A stretch of DNA of 64,000 nucleotides from Halomarina litorea (GTDB taxonomy: Archaea; Halobacteriota; Halobacteria; Halobacteriales; Haloarculaceae), in contig NZ_CP100448.1 in assembly GCF_024227715.1 (NCBI RefSeq), positions 62,001-126,000 of the forward strand, written 5' to 3'. Both the position numbers and the translations under genes were made by a program. The notes beneath the pieces are model-generated. The model had not been told where the DNA came from and searched no databases. It worked only from the letters and a program-made list of their open reading frames with translations. Of the stretch, positions 51,186-60,249 are shown piece after piece; position 1 is the first letter of the stretch; each line of letters opens with the position of its first letter.

Positions 51186-52835
51186 GTGGTCGTCCTGCAG
51201 GGGTCCTACCAGCAGACGTTCGAGCAGTTGGGCCTGCCGCTGGTCATCATCGTCGGGTCGATACTGCTGTACTTCGCCGTGAGCTACTACTTCCGACAGC
51301 GGGTGAGTGACACCGCGGACCTGTACGTCGCCGACCGGTCCATCGGCTCTATCGTCAACGGGGCCGCGATGAGCGCCTCGTGGGAGAGCCTCGCGACGTT
51401 CATGGGAGTGGTGGCGCTCATCGTGAGCCTCCAGTTGCCGTTCATCGCCATGTGGGCGAACTTCATGCTCTCCATCCCCCTCATCGTCCTGCTGTACGGG
51501 CAGACGCTCCGCCGCCTCGGGGTGTACACGCCCGCGAAGTTCTGCCAGCAGCGCTACGGACGGAGCATGGGGATGCTGATGGCCCTGCTGCTCGTCCTCG
51601 TCATGCTGATGTACGCCCTCGGGCAGTTCATCGGCCTCGCGAAGGTCGCCAACGTCCTGTTCGGCTGGCCGTTCGAACTCTCGCTGGTCGTCATCGCCGT
51701 CATCGTCGTCGGCTACATCGTCCTCGGGGGGATGTTCGGCGTCTCGTACAACGCCGCGCTCCAGTTCGTCATCATGTTCACCGCGGCGTACATCCCGATG
51801 GCGTTCGTCCTCAACGACCTCGGGGCCAGCGGGTGGTGGTTCCCGCCGCTCGGGTACACGAGCCTCACCGACGAGATGGTTCAGACGTTCCCCGGCTTCT
51901 TCGACCTCACGTTCGGCCTGAAGTGGTACGTCGCGCTGTTCCTCGCGATGGCGCTCGGCCCCATCGGGATGCCGCACATGGCCCAGCGCGTGTTCACGAG
52001 CGACAGCATCGAGGGCGGTCGGCGCTCCGTCCTCTGGTTCGTCGCGCTCACGGGCCTCCTGTTCGCGGTCATGTACTCCGTCGGCTTCGCGGGCGTGTTC
52101 TGGGCCAACCAGCAGGGCCTCGACATCCCGCAGGCGGACTTCGACAAGATGATCTTCTACATCAACTTCGCGTTCAACGGCGACACCATCACCGGCTACG
52201 TCGTCGCCGGGGCGCTCGCGGGCGCGCTCTCGACGGTCAGCGGCCACATGATGGCCATCAGCGCGACGGTCGCCAACGACCTCGTCGACATGTTCGACGT
52301 GGACGTCCCCGAGGACCGCAAGACCCGACTCGGCTACGTCACCATCGTCGGTGCCGGCCTCGTCATCGCGCTCCTCGCGCTGAACCCGCCCGCGTTCCTC
52401 GTGGTGAGCATCCTCTGGGCGTTCTCGCTGGCCGCGGCCGCCATCACGCCCGTCATCGTCCTCGGCGTGTGGTCGAGTCGCGTGAACCGCTACGGCGCGA
52501 TTCCGGCGAGCGTCGTCGGCGCACTCGTCGTCGTCGTCTTCTCGCCGCACGTGCTCCCCGGAATCACGTTCGGTGCGGGCGGCATCACCTCCGCGCTGGG
52601 GATGGACGCCGCGTTCGTCGCCGTCCCGCTCTCCATCATCGTCCTCGTCGTCGGGTCGCTCCTCGGCGAGCGGGTCGGGTCGATAGACGACCGCGAGAAC
52701 CAGCGGCTGGTCAACGAGATACACGGCTACCCGGCGGACGGCCGACGGCGGTTCAGCAGTGCGTGGCCGTTGCTCGTCCTCGCGGCGCTCTGCGTCCCGC
52801 TCCTCGTGTGGGGGCTGGCCGCCTGGCCCGCTTGA
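51186..52835 (+). CDS. sodium:solute symporter (SSS family)
   Basis: A 549-residue transporter with about 13 membrane segments. The SSS core is visible in YFAVSYYFRQRVSDTADLYV, GAAMSASWESLATFMGVVAL, LALGPIGMPHMAQRVF-like MALGPIGMPHMAQRVFTSDS, and GALAGALSTVSGHMMAISAT (sodium site 2 Ser-Thr). Relatives carry acetate, other monocarboxylates or haloacids. Placement beside two dehalogenase homologues suggests a short carboxylic or halocarboxylic acid as substrate. It starts at GTG, 3 nt after the partner gene. Confidence 0.92.
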   Translation: MVVLQGSYQQTFEQLGLPLVIIVGSILLYFAVSYYFRQRVSDTADLYVADRSIGSIVNGAAMSASWESLATFMGVVALIVSLQLPFIAMWANFMLSIPLIVLLYGQTLRRLGVYTPAKFCQQRYGRSMGMLMALLLVLVMLMYALGQFIGLAKVANVLFGWPFELSLVVIAVIVVGYIVLGGMFGVSYNAALQFVIMFTAAYIPMAFVLNDLGASGWWFPPLGYTSLTDEMVQTFPGFFDLTFGLKWYVALFLAMALGPIGMPHMAQRVFTSDSIEGGRRSVLWFVALTGLLFAVMYSVGFAGVFWANQQGLDIPQADFDKMIFYINFAFNGDTITGYVVAGALAGALSTVSGHMMAISATVANDLVDMFDVDVPEDRKTRLGYVTIVGAGLVIALLALNPPAFLVVSILWAFSLAAAAITPVIVLGVWSSRVNRYGAIPASVVGALVVVVFSPHVLPGITFGAGGITSALGMDAAFVAVPLSIIVLVVGSLLGERVGSIDDRENQRLVNEIHGYPADGRRRFSSAWPLLVLAALCVPLLVWGLAAWPA

Positions 52836-52845
52836 GCGTTCGGCC

Positions 52846-53307
52846 TCACTCCCCGTCCAGCGAGCGGCGGAACCGCTCGCGCGAGACGACGCGGAAGGTC
52901 ATCCCGACGGTGCCGACGACGCTCCCGTCTTCCGCGCCCGCCCGTCTGACCGTCCCCGTGAGTTCCAGTCGCGGGGCGGCCACCCGGTCGAGCGTCGTCT
53001 CGACGACGAGGTCGGTGCCGAGCGGCGCGGCCCGGCGGTGCGAGACGTCCGCCGCCTCCCCCAGCGTCCCCGTCCCGTCGGGGAGGTGCCCGCGCAGCGA
53101 CTCCCGGCCCGTGAACTCACAGGCCGCCAGCAGGTGGTGGGTGCCGAGCACCGGCACCGACTCCTCGGGGGTGGCGTCCGCGGCGGCCGACAGGCCCGGC
53201 GGGTCCGACTGCTCGCCGAAGACGGTGGTCGCGTGTTCCGGCCCGACGGTGAACTCGCGGTGGCCGAGCACCTCCTCCCCTCGGAGACCGCTCAGGTCGA
53301 TGTCCAT
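52846..53307 (-). CDS. FlK-like hotdog thioesterase
   Basis: A 153-residue single hotdog-domain protein resembling fluoroacetyl-CoA thioesterase FlK and its family. The probable catalytic triad is Thr56 (LGTHHLL), Glu64 (AACEFTG) and His90 (DVSHRRA). The spacings of 8 and 26 residues are those of FlK Thr42, Glu50 and His76. The following strands (GTDLVVETTLDRVAAPRLEL) fit a hotdog sheet. It probably hydrolyses an acyl-CoA; a haloacyl-CoA is an attractive guess from the neighbours. It converges with the symporter gene (10-nt gap). A folded potential leader lies upstream. Confidence 0.8.
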   Translation of the reverse strand: MDIDLSGLRGEEVLGHREFTVGPEHATTVFGEQSDPPGLSAAADATPEESVPVLGTHHLLAACEFTGRESLRGHLPDGTGTLGEAADVSHRRAAPLGTDLVVETTLDRVAAPRLELTGTVRRAGAEDGSVVGTVGMTFRVVSRERFRRSLDGE

Positions 53308-53361
53308 GCCGGACGCTGGCGGGGCGAGAGGATAAGTCTCACACCGAGGGGGGTGGTCAGA

Positions 53362-53476
53362 GGACAGAGAGCGAGGCCGCCGCGCCGGGCAGGAGCTCAA
53401 TCCGGGCAGGTCCCCGCTCGGGGTACGGGCGTCAGACGACGCGGGGGCCACCCACCGGCCGACGGCCTCGCTGTCC
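53362..53476 (-). ncRNA. candidate structured RNA or 5' leader of the thioesterase gene
   Basis: The ends pair strongly: GGACAG-CGAGGCCG (minus 53476-53463) with CGGCCTCG (53379-53372) and CTGTCC (53367-53362), 14 bp with a 4-nt bulge. Inside are three small hairpins: GGCC-(7)-GGCC (53446-53460), GCGTC-GTCT-GACGC (53429-53442), and CCCC-GAGC-GGGG (53412-53423). No tRNA, SRP or RNase P signature is seen. TATA-like elements at 53511-53517 and 53524-53531 (minus strand) could drive it. It would end 54 nt before the thioesterase ATG. The structure is read by eye and not computed. Confidence 0.4.
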
Positions 53477-53555
53477 TAGCGTGACCGTACGAAGATATGA
53501 GAGTGGGCGTTGATATACGAGGGCATATAACACGAGGACACGACGGCGCGCGGCC

Positions 53556-54248
53556 TCACTCGTCCCCGACCACACCCGCGAGGGCGACACCGATGGATTC
53601 GAGGTACGACTCGCGGGAGTGGCCCAGCCGCGAGATCCAGACCTCCTGATACGAGGGATGGAGGACGGGGAAGACGGGCGGGTCGAGCGAGGGGAGGCGT
53701 TGGACCTCCCCCACGAGGTCGAGGAAGCCGTCCGCCTCGCGGCCGTCCAGCGAGAATAGCGACTGCGTGGCGTGTTTTCCGGTCGTGACGACGCAGTCGG
53801 GGGCGACCTGCTCGATTTCGCGGACGAGGAACGGTCGGCAGTTCGCCCGCTCCTCGGGGTGCGGTTCGCGGTTGTCCGTCTCGTGGGGCGGACAGTCGAG
53901 TTCGGTCGCCGCCTCCGGGTCGTCGTGGGGGATGGCCGCGCTCGGGAAGCACTTGACCGCGTTCGTGTAGTAGGCGTCCTCCGCGAAGCCGAGGTCGGCG
54001 ACCATCCCGCGAATCTTCTTGCCGGAGCGCCCGCCGGAGTAGGCCATCCCCGTCCAGTTGCCCCCCTGCCAGCGGTCGGCGTCGGGCGACCCCGCGGCAG
54101 GGGCCTCGCCCACGACGACCAGCGAGGCGTCCCGCGGGCCGACGCCCCAGCAGATGCGGTTGCGCGCGGCGACGAGGGCGGGACACTCCCGGCAGTCCTC
54201 GGCCAGCGGGTTCCGCCGGTCGGGGTCGGGGAAGGCGGGGTCGGTCAT
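53556..54248 (-). CDS. uracil-DNA glycosylase family protein
   Basis: A 230-residue member of the UDG superfamily (family 4/5-like), which removes uracil or related bases from DNA. The active-site strand VVVGEAPAAGSPDADRW matches the GEAPG-type motif, and VLHPSYQE is the C-terminal HPS loop. Early cysteines (CRECPALVAARNRICWG) and a later Cys (ERANCRPFL) could hold a 4Fe-4S cluster. An insert (PHDDPEAATELDCPPHETDN) is unusual. Function as a true UDG is likely but not certain. Confidence 0.86.
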   Translation of the reverse strand: MTDPAFPDPDRRNPLAEDCRECPALVAARNRICWGVGPRDASLVVVGEAPAAGSPDADRWQGGNWTGMAYSGGRSGKKIRGMVADLGFAEDAYYTNAVKCFPSAAIPHDDPEAATELDCPPHETDNREPHPEERANCRPFLVREIEQVAPDCVVTTGKHATQSLFSLDGREADGFLDLVGEVQRLPSLDPPVFPVLHPSYQEVWISRLGHSRESYLESIGVALAGVVGDE

Positions 54249-54284
54249 AGGGAGCGTTCGGGCGCGAGAGAGGAGTATCCGTCG

Positions 54285-55922
54285 TCAGTCGTCCCCGCCG
54301 TCGTCGCCCTCGTCATCATCGTCGTCCTCGCGTTCCTCCTCTTCGGCGAGTTCGACGCCGTCCAGCGTCGGGAGTGCCAGCGTGGAGGGCGCGCCGGGCG
54401 AGTGGTTCACGACCACGCCCGCGGGCGACTCGCTGTCCACGTAGAGGGCGTCGTCGAACGGGACGGCGTCCTCCACGAGCGACCCGTCGGCCGCCGCCAG
54501 CGTCACCCGGAGCGTGTGACCCGCCGGGACGCGACGTTCGACGCCGACGAGGTCGAACGCCAGCAGACCCGCCGACTCGACGCGCGTCGCGGCCACCTGG
54601 TCTTTCAGTATCGTCGCCTCGCCGTCGGGGGTGACGTGGCTCAGCGTCCCGAAGAGGTGGGGCGACGGGTCGCCCCCGGTCGGTGTGACGCTCAACCACA
54701 GGCGGGGCGTCCCGACGACGTCCACCGCCTCGTCCACGCGGAAGTCGAAGGTGGCCGTCCCGCTGGAGGCGTTCTGGTTCCCGGAGCCACCCGTGAGGCG
54801 GACCTGCGAACTGCCGCCTGACGCGCCCGACCCGAGGGGAAGCGCCGTCTCGCCGCCGGGGAGGGCGTCGTACGTCTCGAACGTGTCGGCCTGCGAGCGA
54901 TAGAGCGAGGCGACGGGCACGTCCGGCGCGGTCGCCCCCGACCCCTCGTCGTCGCCCGTCTCGCCGTCTTTCAGGTGGGCGTCGAGCCACGCGAGGGCCG
55001 CGTCGTTGGCGTACGCTGTCTGCGTCTCGGTGGGGCCGCCGGAGTCCACGAAGTCGTGGCCGTAGTCGTACATCACGAGGCGGGCGTCGGTGCCCGTATC
55101 GCGCAGGCCCTGGAGGTTGGCGAACGCCTCGTTCGCCGTGAACAGGCGGTCCTCCCACCCCGAAATCAGGAGCGTCGGGGTATCGATGGCCCCCAACTGG
55201 CCGACCGGGGAGCGCGACTGCCAGAAGGCACGCAGTTCCTCGGGGGCCTCCCTCGCCTCGACGGCCTGCTCCGAGAGGCGGAGGAACCGGTCGTTCGGCT
55301 CCCCGTTGGCGATTCCCGACTGGTAGAGACCGTAGAACCACGCCCACTTCAGGACGCGGTTGGGGTCGTTCGAGAACCGCAGGTCGTGCCAGCCCCACCG
55401 GGGGACGAGAGCGTCGAGTCGGTCGTCGACGATGGCCGTCATCAACTGGATGCCCGCGCCGTAGGAGTAACCGTCCATCCCCACGCGGGGGTCGTCGGGA
55501 CCGTCCGTGGCGACCGAGTCCCGGTTCGCCAGCCACGTGAGGAGCGTCCGCGCGTCCCCCACCTCGTTCGGGCCGTCGACGCCCACCTCGCCGCCGGACT
55601 CGCCGAACCCCCGCGAGTCGTACGTGAGGACGACGTAGCCGTGGGAGGCGTAGTACTCCGCCAGCGGTCTCCGGTCGGCGCGCGTCCCGCCCCACCCGTG
55701 GGTCATGAGGACGGCGGGTCGTTCCCCGTCCACGTCGGGTTCGAAGACGCTGGCGCGGATGGTCGTCCCGTCGAACGACTCGATTTCGAGCGCCTCGGTG
55801 GTCGAGAACGCGACGTCCCCCTGCTCCGGTTCCGGTTCGAGCGCCGCCGCCCGGTCGGCGAACAGCCCCGCCCCCAGCGCCGCCGTCAGTCCGTACGTGA
55901 TGAACTCCCGTCTGGTCGACAT
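54285..55922 (-). CDS. secreted CocE/NonD family hydrolase
   Basis: A 545-residue exported hydrolase. The signal is a Tat-type STRREFITYGLTAALGAGLF with a cut near AAA-LEPE. Residues 45-320 form an alpha/beta hydrolase (MTHGWGGTRADRR, nucleophile elbow GYSYGAG, acid and base in SGWEDRLF and YDYGHDF). Residues 350-510 are the C-terminal jelly-roll of the X-Pro dipeptidyl-peptidase/CocE family. An Asp/Glu-rich tail ends it. It probably acts outside the cell on esters or peptides. Confidence 0.9.
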   Translation of the reverse strand: MSTRREFITYGLTAALGAGLFADRAAALEPEPEQGDVAFSTTEALEIESFDGTTIRASVFEPDVDGERPAVLMTHGWGGTRADRRPLAEYYASHGYVVLTYDSRGFGESGGEVGVDGPNEVGDARTLLTWLANRDSVATDGPDDPRVGMDGYSYGAGIQLMTAIVDDRLDALVPRWGWHDLRFSNDPNRVLKWAWFYGLYQSGIANGEPNDRFLRLSEQAVEAREAPEELRAFWQSRSPVGQLGAIDTPTLLISGWEDRLFTANEAFANLQGLRDTGTDARLVMYDYGHDFVDSGGPTETQTAYANDAALAWLDAHLKDGETGDDEGSGATAPDVPVASLYRSQADTFETYDALPGGETALPLGSGASGGSSQVRLTGGSGNQNASSGTATFDFRVDEAVDVVGTPRLWLSVTPTGGDPSPHLFGTLSHVTPDGEATILKDQVAATRVESAGLLAFDLVGVERRVPAGHTLRVTLAAADGSLVEDAVPFDDALYVDSESPAGVVVNHSPGAPSTLALPTLDGVELAEEEEREDDDDDEGDDGGDD

Positions 55923-56061
55923 GCCTTCGTGTCACCGAGTCGAGGGTACAAAGGCGCTGTTCACGCGAGCAATCCTGTTCCCGCCGTCCGGTCGGTGGGG
56001 TCCGGGAGTCGGGAAGCGAGGACCCGCAAGCGGTAAGCCGTCGAACCGTCTCGGGGCAGTC

Positions 56062-56304
56062 GTGAACGAAGCGCCACTCGAACTCGTCGTCGAAGTGCTG
56101 TCAGTCGTCGCCTACGCCGCCGGGGCCGTCCTGCTGACGGGACTCGGCGTCCTCACCGAACGGGCGGGCGTCGAGGCACTGGCCAGTGACACGACGCTCG
56201 GTCTCTGGATGCTCGGGATGGGAGCCGTCGCCCTCGCGGGGGCGTACCTCGTCGCGACGGGTCGCCTCCTGCCGCGGGTGCGGGCACTGACCGCCGGCGA
56301 GTGA
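56062..56304 (+). CDS. 80-residue membrane protein
   Basis: A small protein starting at GTG with two membrane segments: VEVLSVVAYAAGAVLLTGLG and LWMLGMGAVALAGAYLVATG, and a short basic tail (RLLPRVRALTAG). Haloarchaeal codon pattern. It precedes ileS by 66 nt. Unknown function. Confidence 0.62.
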   Translation: MNEAPLELVVEVLSVVAYAAGAVLLTGLGVLTERAGVEALASDTTLGLWMLGMGAVALAGAYLVATGRLLPRVRALTAGE

Positions 56305-56370
56305 GCGGAGGGGGACAGACCGACCTGCCGGACCGATTCGCCTTTACTCCCCGCGATACGTGGGTTCCGT

Positions 56371-59300
56371 ATGAGCGATTCCCAGGAGTCGGACGCACCT
56401 CCCGAGCGATTCGGGGAGGTGGACGACCAGTACGACCCGGACGCGGTCGAGGACCGTATCCGGTCGTACTGGCGTGACGTCGACGCCTACGAGCAGACGA
56501 AAGCCCACAGGAAAGGCGCCGAGCGCTTCTTCTTCGTGGACGGTCCGCCGTACACCAGCGGCGCGGCCCACATGGGCACGACGTGGAACAAGTCGCTGAA
56601 GGACGCCTACATCCGCTACAAGCGGATGTGCGGCTACGACGTGACCGACCGGCCGGGCTACGACATGCACGGCCTGCCCATCGAGACGAAAGTCGAGGAG
56701 AAACTGGGCTTCGAGAACAAGAAGGACATCGAGTCCTTCGGGATGGAGAACTTCATCGAGGAGTGCAAGGAGTACGCCGACGACCAGCTAGAGGGCCTGC
56801 AGGACGACTTCAAGTCCTTCGGCGTCTGGATGGACTGGGAGAACCCCTACCGGACGGTGTCGCCGGAGTACATGGAGGCCGCGTGGTGGGGCTTCCAGCA
56901 GGCACACGAGCGCGGACTGGTGGACCGGGGGAAACGCTCCATCACGCAGTGTCCCCGGTGTGAGACGGCCATCGCGAAGAACGAGGTCGAGTACCACGAG
57001 ATCGAGTCCCCGAGCATCTACGTGAAGTTCCCGCTCACGGGTCGGGAGGGGAACCTCGTCATCTGGACGACGACGCCGTGGACCATCCCCGCGAACACGT
57101 TCGTCGCGGTGGACGAAGGTGCAAAGTACGCCGCCGTGCGGGTCGAGGACGGCCCCCACGCGGGCGACCTGCTGTACGTCGCGAGCGAGGTGGTCGACGA
57201 CGTGATGGGCCGTGCCGGTGCCGAGTCGTACGAAGTCGTCGAGGAACTCGACGGTTCGGACCTCGCCGGGTGGTCCTACGAGCATCCGCTCCCCGAGGAG
57301 GTGCCCGACCACGCCGCGGGCGCGGGCGCGGGACAGGTCTACCACGCCGACTACGTCGAGATGGACCGTACTGGACTCGTCCACTCCGCGCCCGGCCACG
57401 GGCAGGAGGACTTCGAGCGCGGGCAGGAGTTGGGGCTGGAGATATTCTGCCCGGTCGGCCCGGACGGCACGTACACCGAGGCGGGCGGGAAGTACGCCGG
57501 CCAGTTCGTCCGCGACGCCAACGACGACGTCATCGCGGACCTCGATTCGAAGGGGTTCCTGCTGGCGAACGAGACTCATCGCCACGACTACGGGCAGTGC
57601 TGGCGGTGTGACACGGACATCGTCTTCCTCGCGACGGACCAGTGGTTCGTGACGGTCACGGACGTCAAAGGCGAGATGCTCGACAACCTGGAGGACAGCG
57701 AGTGGCACCCGCAGGAAGCGCGCGACAACCGCTTCCGCAAGTTCATCGAGGGGTCGCCCGACTGGAACGTCTCCCGCCAGCGCTACTGGGGCATCCCCAT
57801 CCCCATCTGGGTGCCGAGCGCGGACTCGTCCGCGAACGGGAGCGGCGAAGCCGCGGACGGCGCGGACTGGGACGGCGACATGGACGACGTCCTCGTCGTC
57901 GGGACCCGCGAGGAACTCGCCGAACGGGTGGACCAGGACGTCGACCCCGAGGCGGTGGACCTGCACCGTCCCACCGTGGACGACCTGACTATCACCGAAG
58001 GGGGAACCACCTACGAACGCGTTCCGGACGTCTTCGACGTCTGGCTCGACTCCTCGGTGGCCTCGTGGGGCACCCTCGACTACCCCGGCGAGGCCGAGGA
58101 CTTCGAGGAGCTGTGGCCCGCCGACCTCATCATGGAGGCCCACGACCAGACCCGCGGGTGGTTCTGGTCGCAACTCGGGATGGGCACCACCGCGATGGGC
58201 GAGATACCCTACAAGGAGGTGTTGATGCACGGGTGGGCGCTGGCCGAAGACGGACGGAAGATGTCGAAGTCCATCGGGAACGTCGTCACGCCCGCCGAGG
58301 CGCTCGAACGCCACGGCGCGGACCCGATGCGCCTGTTCCTCCTGTCGGTGAACCCGCAGGGCGAGGACATGCGCTTCTCGTGGGACGAGATGGCGACGAT
58401 GGAGCGCAACCTGAACATCCTCTGGAACGTCTTCCGGTTCCCGCTCCCGTACATGCGGATGGACGGGTTCGACCCCGAGGCCGTCGACCTCGCCGACTGC
58501 GACCTCGAACTGGTCGACGAGTGGGTGCTCTCGCGGCTCCAGACGGTCGTCGGGGAGATGACCGACCACTGGGCGGAGTTCCGGCAGGACCGGGCGCTCG
58601 ACGCCCTGCTGGAGTTCGTCGTCGAGGACGTCTCCCGGTTCTACATCCAGGTGGTCCGCGAGCGGATGTGGGCCGAGGAGGACTCCGACAGCAAGACCGC
58701 GGCGTACGCCACGCTCTACCACGTGCTCGTGGAGACGACGAAACTGCTCGCGCCCTACGCGCCGTACGTCGCCGACGACGTCTACGGCACGCTCACGGGC
58801 GACAGCGGGTTCGACACGGTCCACATGTGCGACTGGCCGGCGGTCGACGAAGGGTATCGAAAGCCCGAACTGGAGTCGGACCTCGCGGTCCTGCGGGCCG
58901 TCGAGGAGGCGGGGTCGAACGCCCGCCAGCAGGCAGAACGGAAACTCCGGTGGCCCGTCCCGCGCGTCGTCGTCGCGGTCAACGACGCGGCGGCCGCCGA
59001 GTCCGTCCGCGAGCACGCCGCACTGGTGCGTGACCGCCTCAACGCTCGCGAGGTGGACGTCATCGCGCCCGGCGAGGAGTGGGGCGAACTGCGCTACTCG
59101 GCGCAGGCGGACATGTCCGTCCTCGGCCCCGCCTTCGGCGGGCAGGCCGGCGAGGTGATGGGTGCGCTCAACGGGGCGCGCGTCTCCGAACCCACGCTGG
59201 ACGCCCTCGAAGCCGCTGTCGAGGAGGAACTCGGCGAGTCCGTCGAACTGACCGACGAGATGGTCGAGTTCGTCACCGAGACGCCCGAGGGAGTCGCCGC

Positions 59301-59652
59301 CACGCCCTTCACCGTCGCGGGCGACGAACGCGGCGTCGTCTACGTCGACACCTCGCTCACGGAGGACATCGAGAGCGAGGGGTACGCCCGCGAGGTCATC
59401 CGCCGCGTCCAGGAGATGCGGAAGGACCTCGACCTGGACCTCGACCGGCAGATTCGCCTCTCCGTGGACGTGGCCGACGACCGGGTCGCCGAACTGGTCG
59501 CCCGCCACGAGGCCCTCATCGCCGAGGAGGTCCGCGCCGCCGAACTCGATGTCGTCGAGGGCGAGGACGCCCACCGCAAGGAGTGGGAGGTCGAGGACGT
59601 GACGATGACGCTGGCCATCGAACCTCTCGCGCCGACCGAGGCGTCGGACTGA
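56371..59652 (+). CDS. ileS: isoleucyl-tRNA synthetase
   Basis: A 1093-residue class I synthetase charging tRNA-Ile. The HIGH-type motif is HMGTTWNK (near residue 68), the KMSKS loop is RKMSKSIGNV (near residue 630). The CP1 editing domain holds IWTTTPWTIPANTF and GLVHSAPGHGQEDF. The C-terminal anticodon-binding part begins with DEWVLSRLQT. A short Ser/Gly/Asp insertion (about 486-503) carries local acidic expansion. Length is typical for archaea. Confidence 0.97.
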   Translation: MSDSQESDAPPERFGEVDDQYDPDAVEDRIRSYWRDVDAYEQTKAHRKGAERFFFVDGPPYTSGAAHMGTTWNKSLKDAYIRYKRMCGYDVTDRPGYDMHGLPIETKVEEKLGFENKKDIESFGMENFIEECKEYADDQLEGLQDDFKSFGVWMDWENPYRTVSPEYMEAAWWGFQQAHERGLVDRGKRSITQCPRCETAIAKNEVEYHEIESPSIYVKFPLTGREGNLVIWTTTPWTIPANTFVAVDEGAKYAAVRVEDGPHAGDLLYVASEVVDDVMGRAGAESYEVVEELDGSDLAGWSYEHPLPEEVPDHAAGAGAGQVYHADYVEMDRTGLVHSAPGHGQEDFERGQELGLEIFCPVGPDGTYTEAGGKYAGQFVRDANDDVIADLDSKGFLLANETHRHDYGQCWRCDTDIVFLATDQWFVTVTDVKGEMLDNLEDSEWHPQEARDNRFRKFIEGSPDWNVSRQRYWGIPIPIWVPSADSSANGSGEAADGADWDGDMDDVLVVGTREELAERVDQDVDPEAVDLHRPTVDDLTITEGGTTYERVPDVFDVWLDSSVASWGTLDYPGEAEDFEELWPADLIMEAHDQTRGWFWSQLGMGTTAMGEIPYKEVLMHGWALAEDGRKMSKSIGNVVTPAEALERHGADPMRLFLLSVNPQGEDMRFSWDEMATMERNLNILWNVFRFPLPYMRMDGFDPEAVDLADCDLELVDEWVLSRLQTVVGEMTDHWAEFRQDRALDALLEFVVEDVSRFYIQVVRERMWAEEDSDSKTAAYATLYHVLVETTKLLAPYAPYVADDVYGTLTGDSGFDTVHMCDWPAVDEGYRKPELESDLAVLRAVEEAGSNARQQAERKLRWPVPRVVVAVNDAAAAESVREHAALVRDRLNAREVDVIAPGEEWGELRYSAQADMSVLGPAFGGQAGEVMGALNGARVSEPTLDALEAAVEEELGESVELTDEMVEFVTETPEGVAATPFTVAGDERGVVYVDTSLTEDIESEGYAREVIRRVQEMRKDLDLDLDRQIRLSVDVADDRVAELVARHEALIAEEVRAAELDVVEGEDAHRKEWEVEDVTMTLAIEPLAPTEASD

Positions 59653-59710
59653 ACCGCCATCCGCCGACCGGAACGCCCACGACGGTTCGAGTGATACGGT
59701 ACCACACGAC

Positions 59711-60058
59711 ATGTGGTTCGGGACGAGCGTCCGGGGCGGGGAGGTGTACGTCGGCGGACCCGACGGTGACCTCCGGGTCGGCCCCCTCGACGCCGTCGTC
59801 ACCGCCGTCGGCGGGCCGGCGTGGACCATCACCTACTCCGAGTGGCAGCGCCGGCGCTACCCCCATCTCGACACGAGCGACGAGGGCATCGTCGTGGACG
59901 TCTGTGACTACGTGGACGCGATGACCTGCCCGGCGTGGTTCGTGGAGGCGCTGGCGGCGTTGCCGGACGAACGGGTGAACGGAGAGGACCCACTGTCGCC
60001 ACGATTGGGACTGTTCGTCGGCCATCTCGTTCGCCAGCTGGAGTTCGGTCTGGAGTAG
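59711..60058 (+). CDS. unknown soluble protein
   Basis: A 115-residue protein: GTSVRGGEVYVGGPDGDLRV, TITYSEWQRRRYPHLDTSDE, and a helical end (LSPRLGLFVGHLVRQLEFGL). No recognised domain. It follows ileS by 58 nt but has its own TATA-like stretch (GTGATACGGTACC, 59691-59703), so may be expressed separately. Function unknown. Confidence 0.6.
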   Translation: MWFGTSVRGGEVYVGGPDGDLRVGPLDAVVTAVGGPAWTITYSEWQRRRYPHLDTSDEGIVVDVCDYVDAMTCPAWFVEALAALPDERVNGEDPLSPRLGLFVGHLVRQLEFGLE

Positions 60059-60249
60059 GCGCGGGTCGGTCGCGGCGCGTCGGGGGGTGCGCCACGAATC
60101 GAAGGGCGCTCGTTGTCGCATCGGAATTGCCGTGTTCGCCCCGTGTATCGACCCGGGTGACTCGGTTTGGCCCGTTCGTCGGGTCCATCTCGACAGCGGC
60201 GGTAGCGCCAACAGTACCTATTCCACCGGGGAGCAACATGGGGTTACCC

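Noticed and set aside
53362-53476. tRNA or SRP RNA reading of the folded segment
   Set aside because: No anticodon arm, no TTCNANNC T loop, and too short for SRP or RNase P RNA; kept only as an unassigned structured RNA.
54285-54340. Repeat of GTCGTC-type triplets at the hydrolase C-terminus
   Set aside because: It simply encodes the Asp/Glu-rich tail, common in halophilic proteins; not a functional DNA repeat.
56788-59832. A 1014-codon open frame antisense to ileS
   Set aside because: High G+C sequence keeps antisense frames open; ileS has complete motifs and the antisense product is His/Arg/Val-rich without domains.
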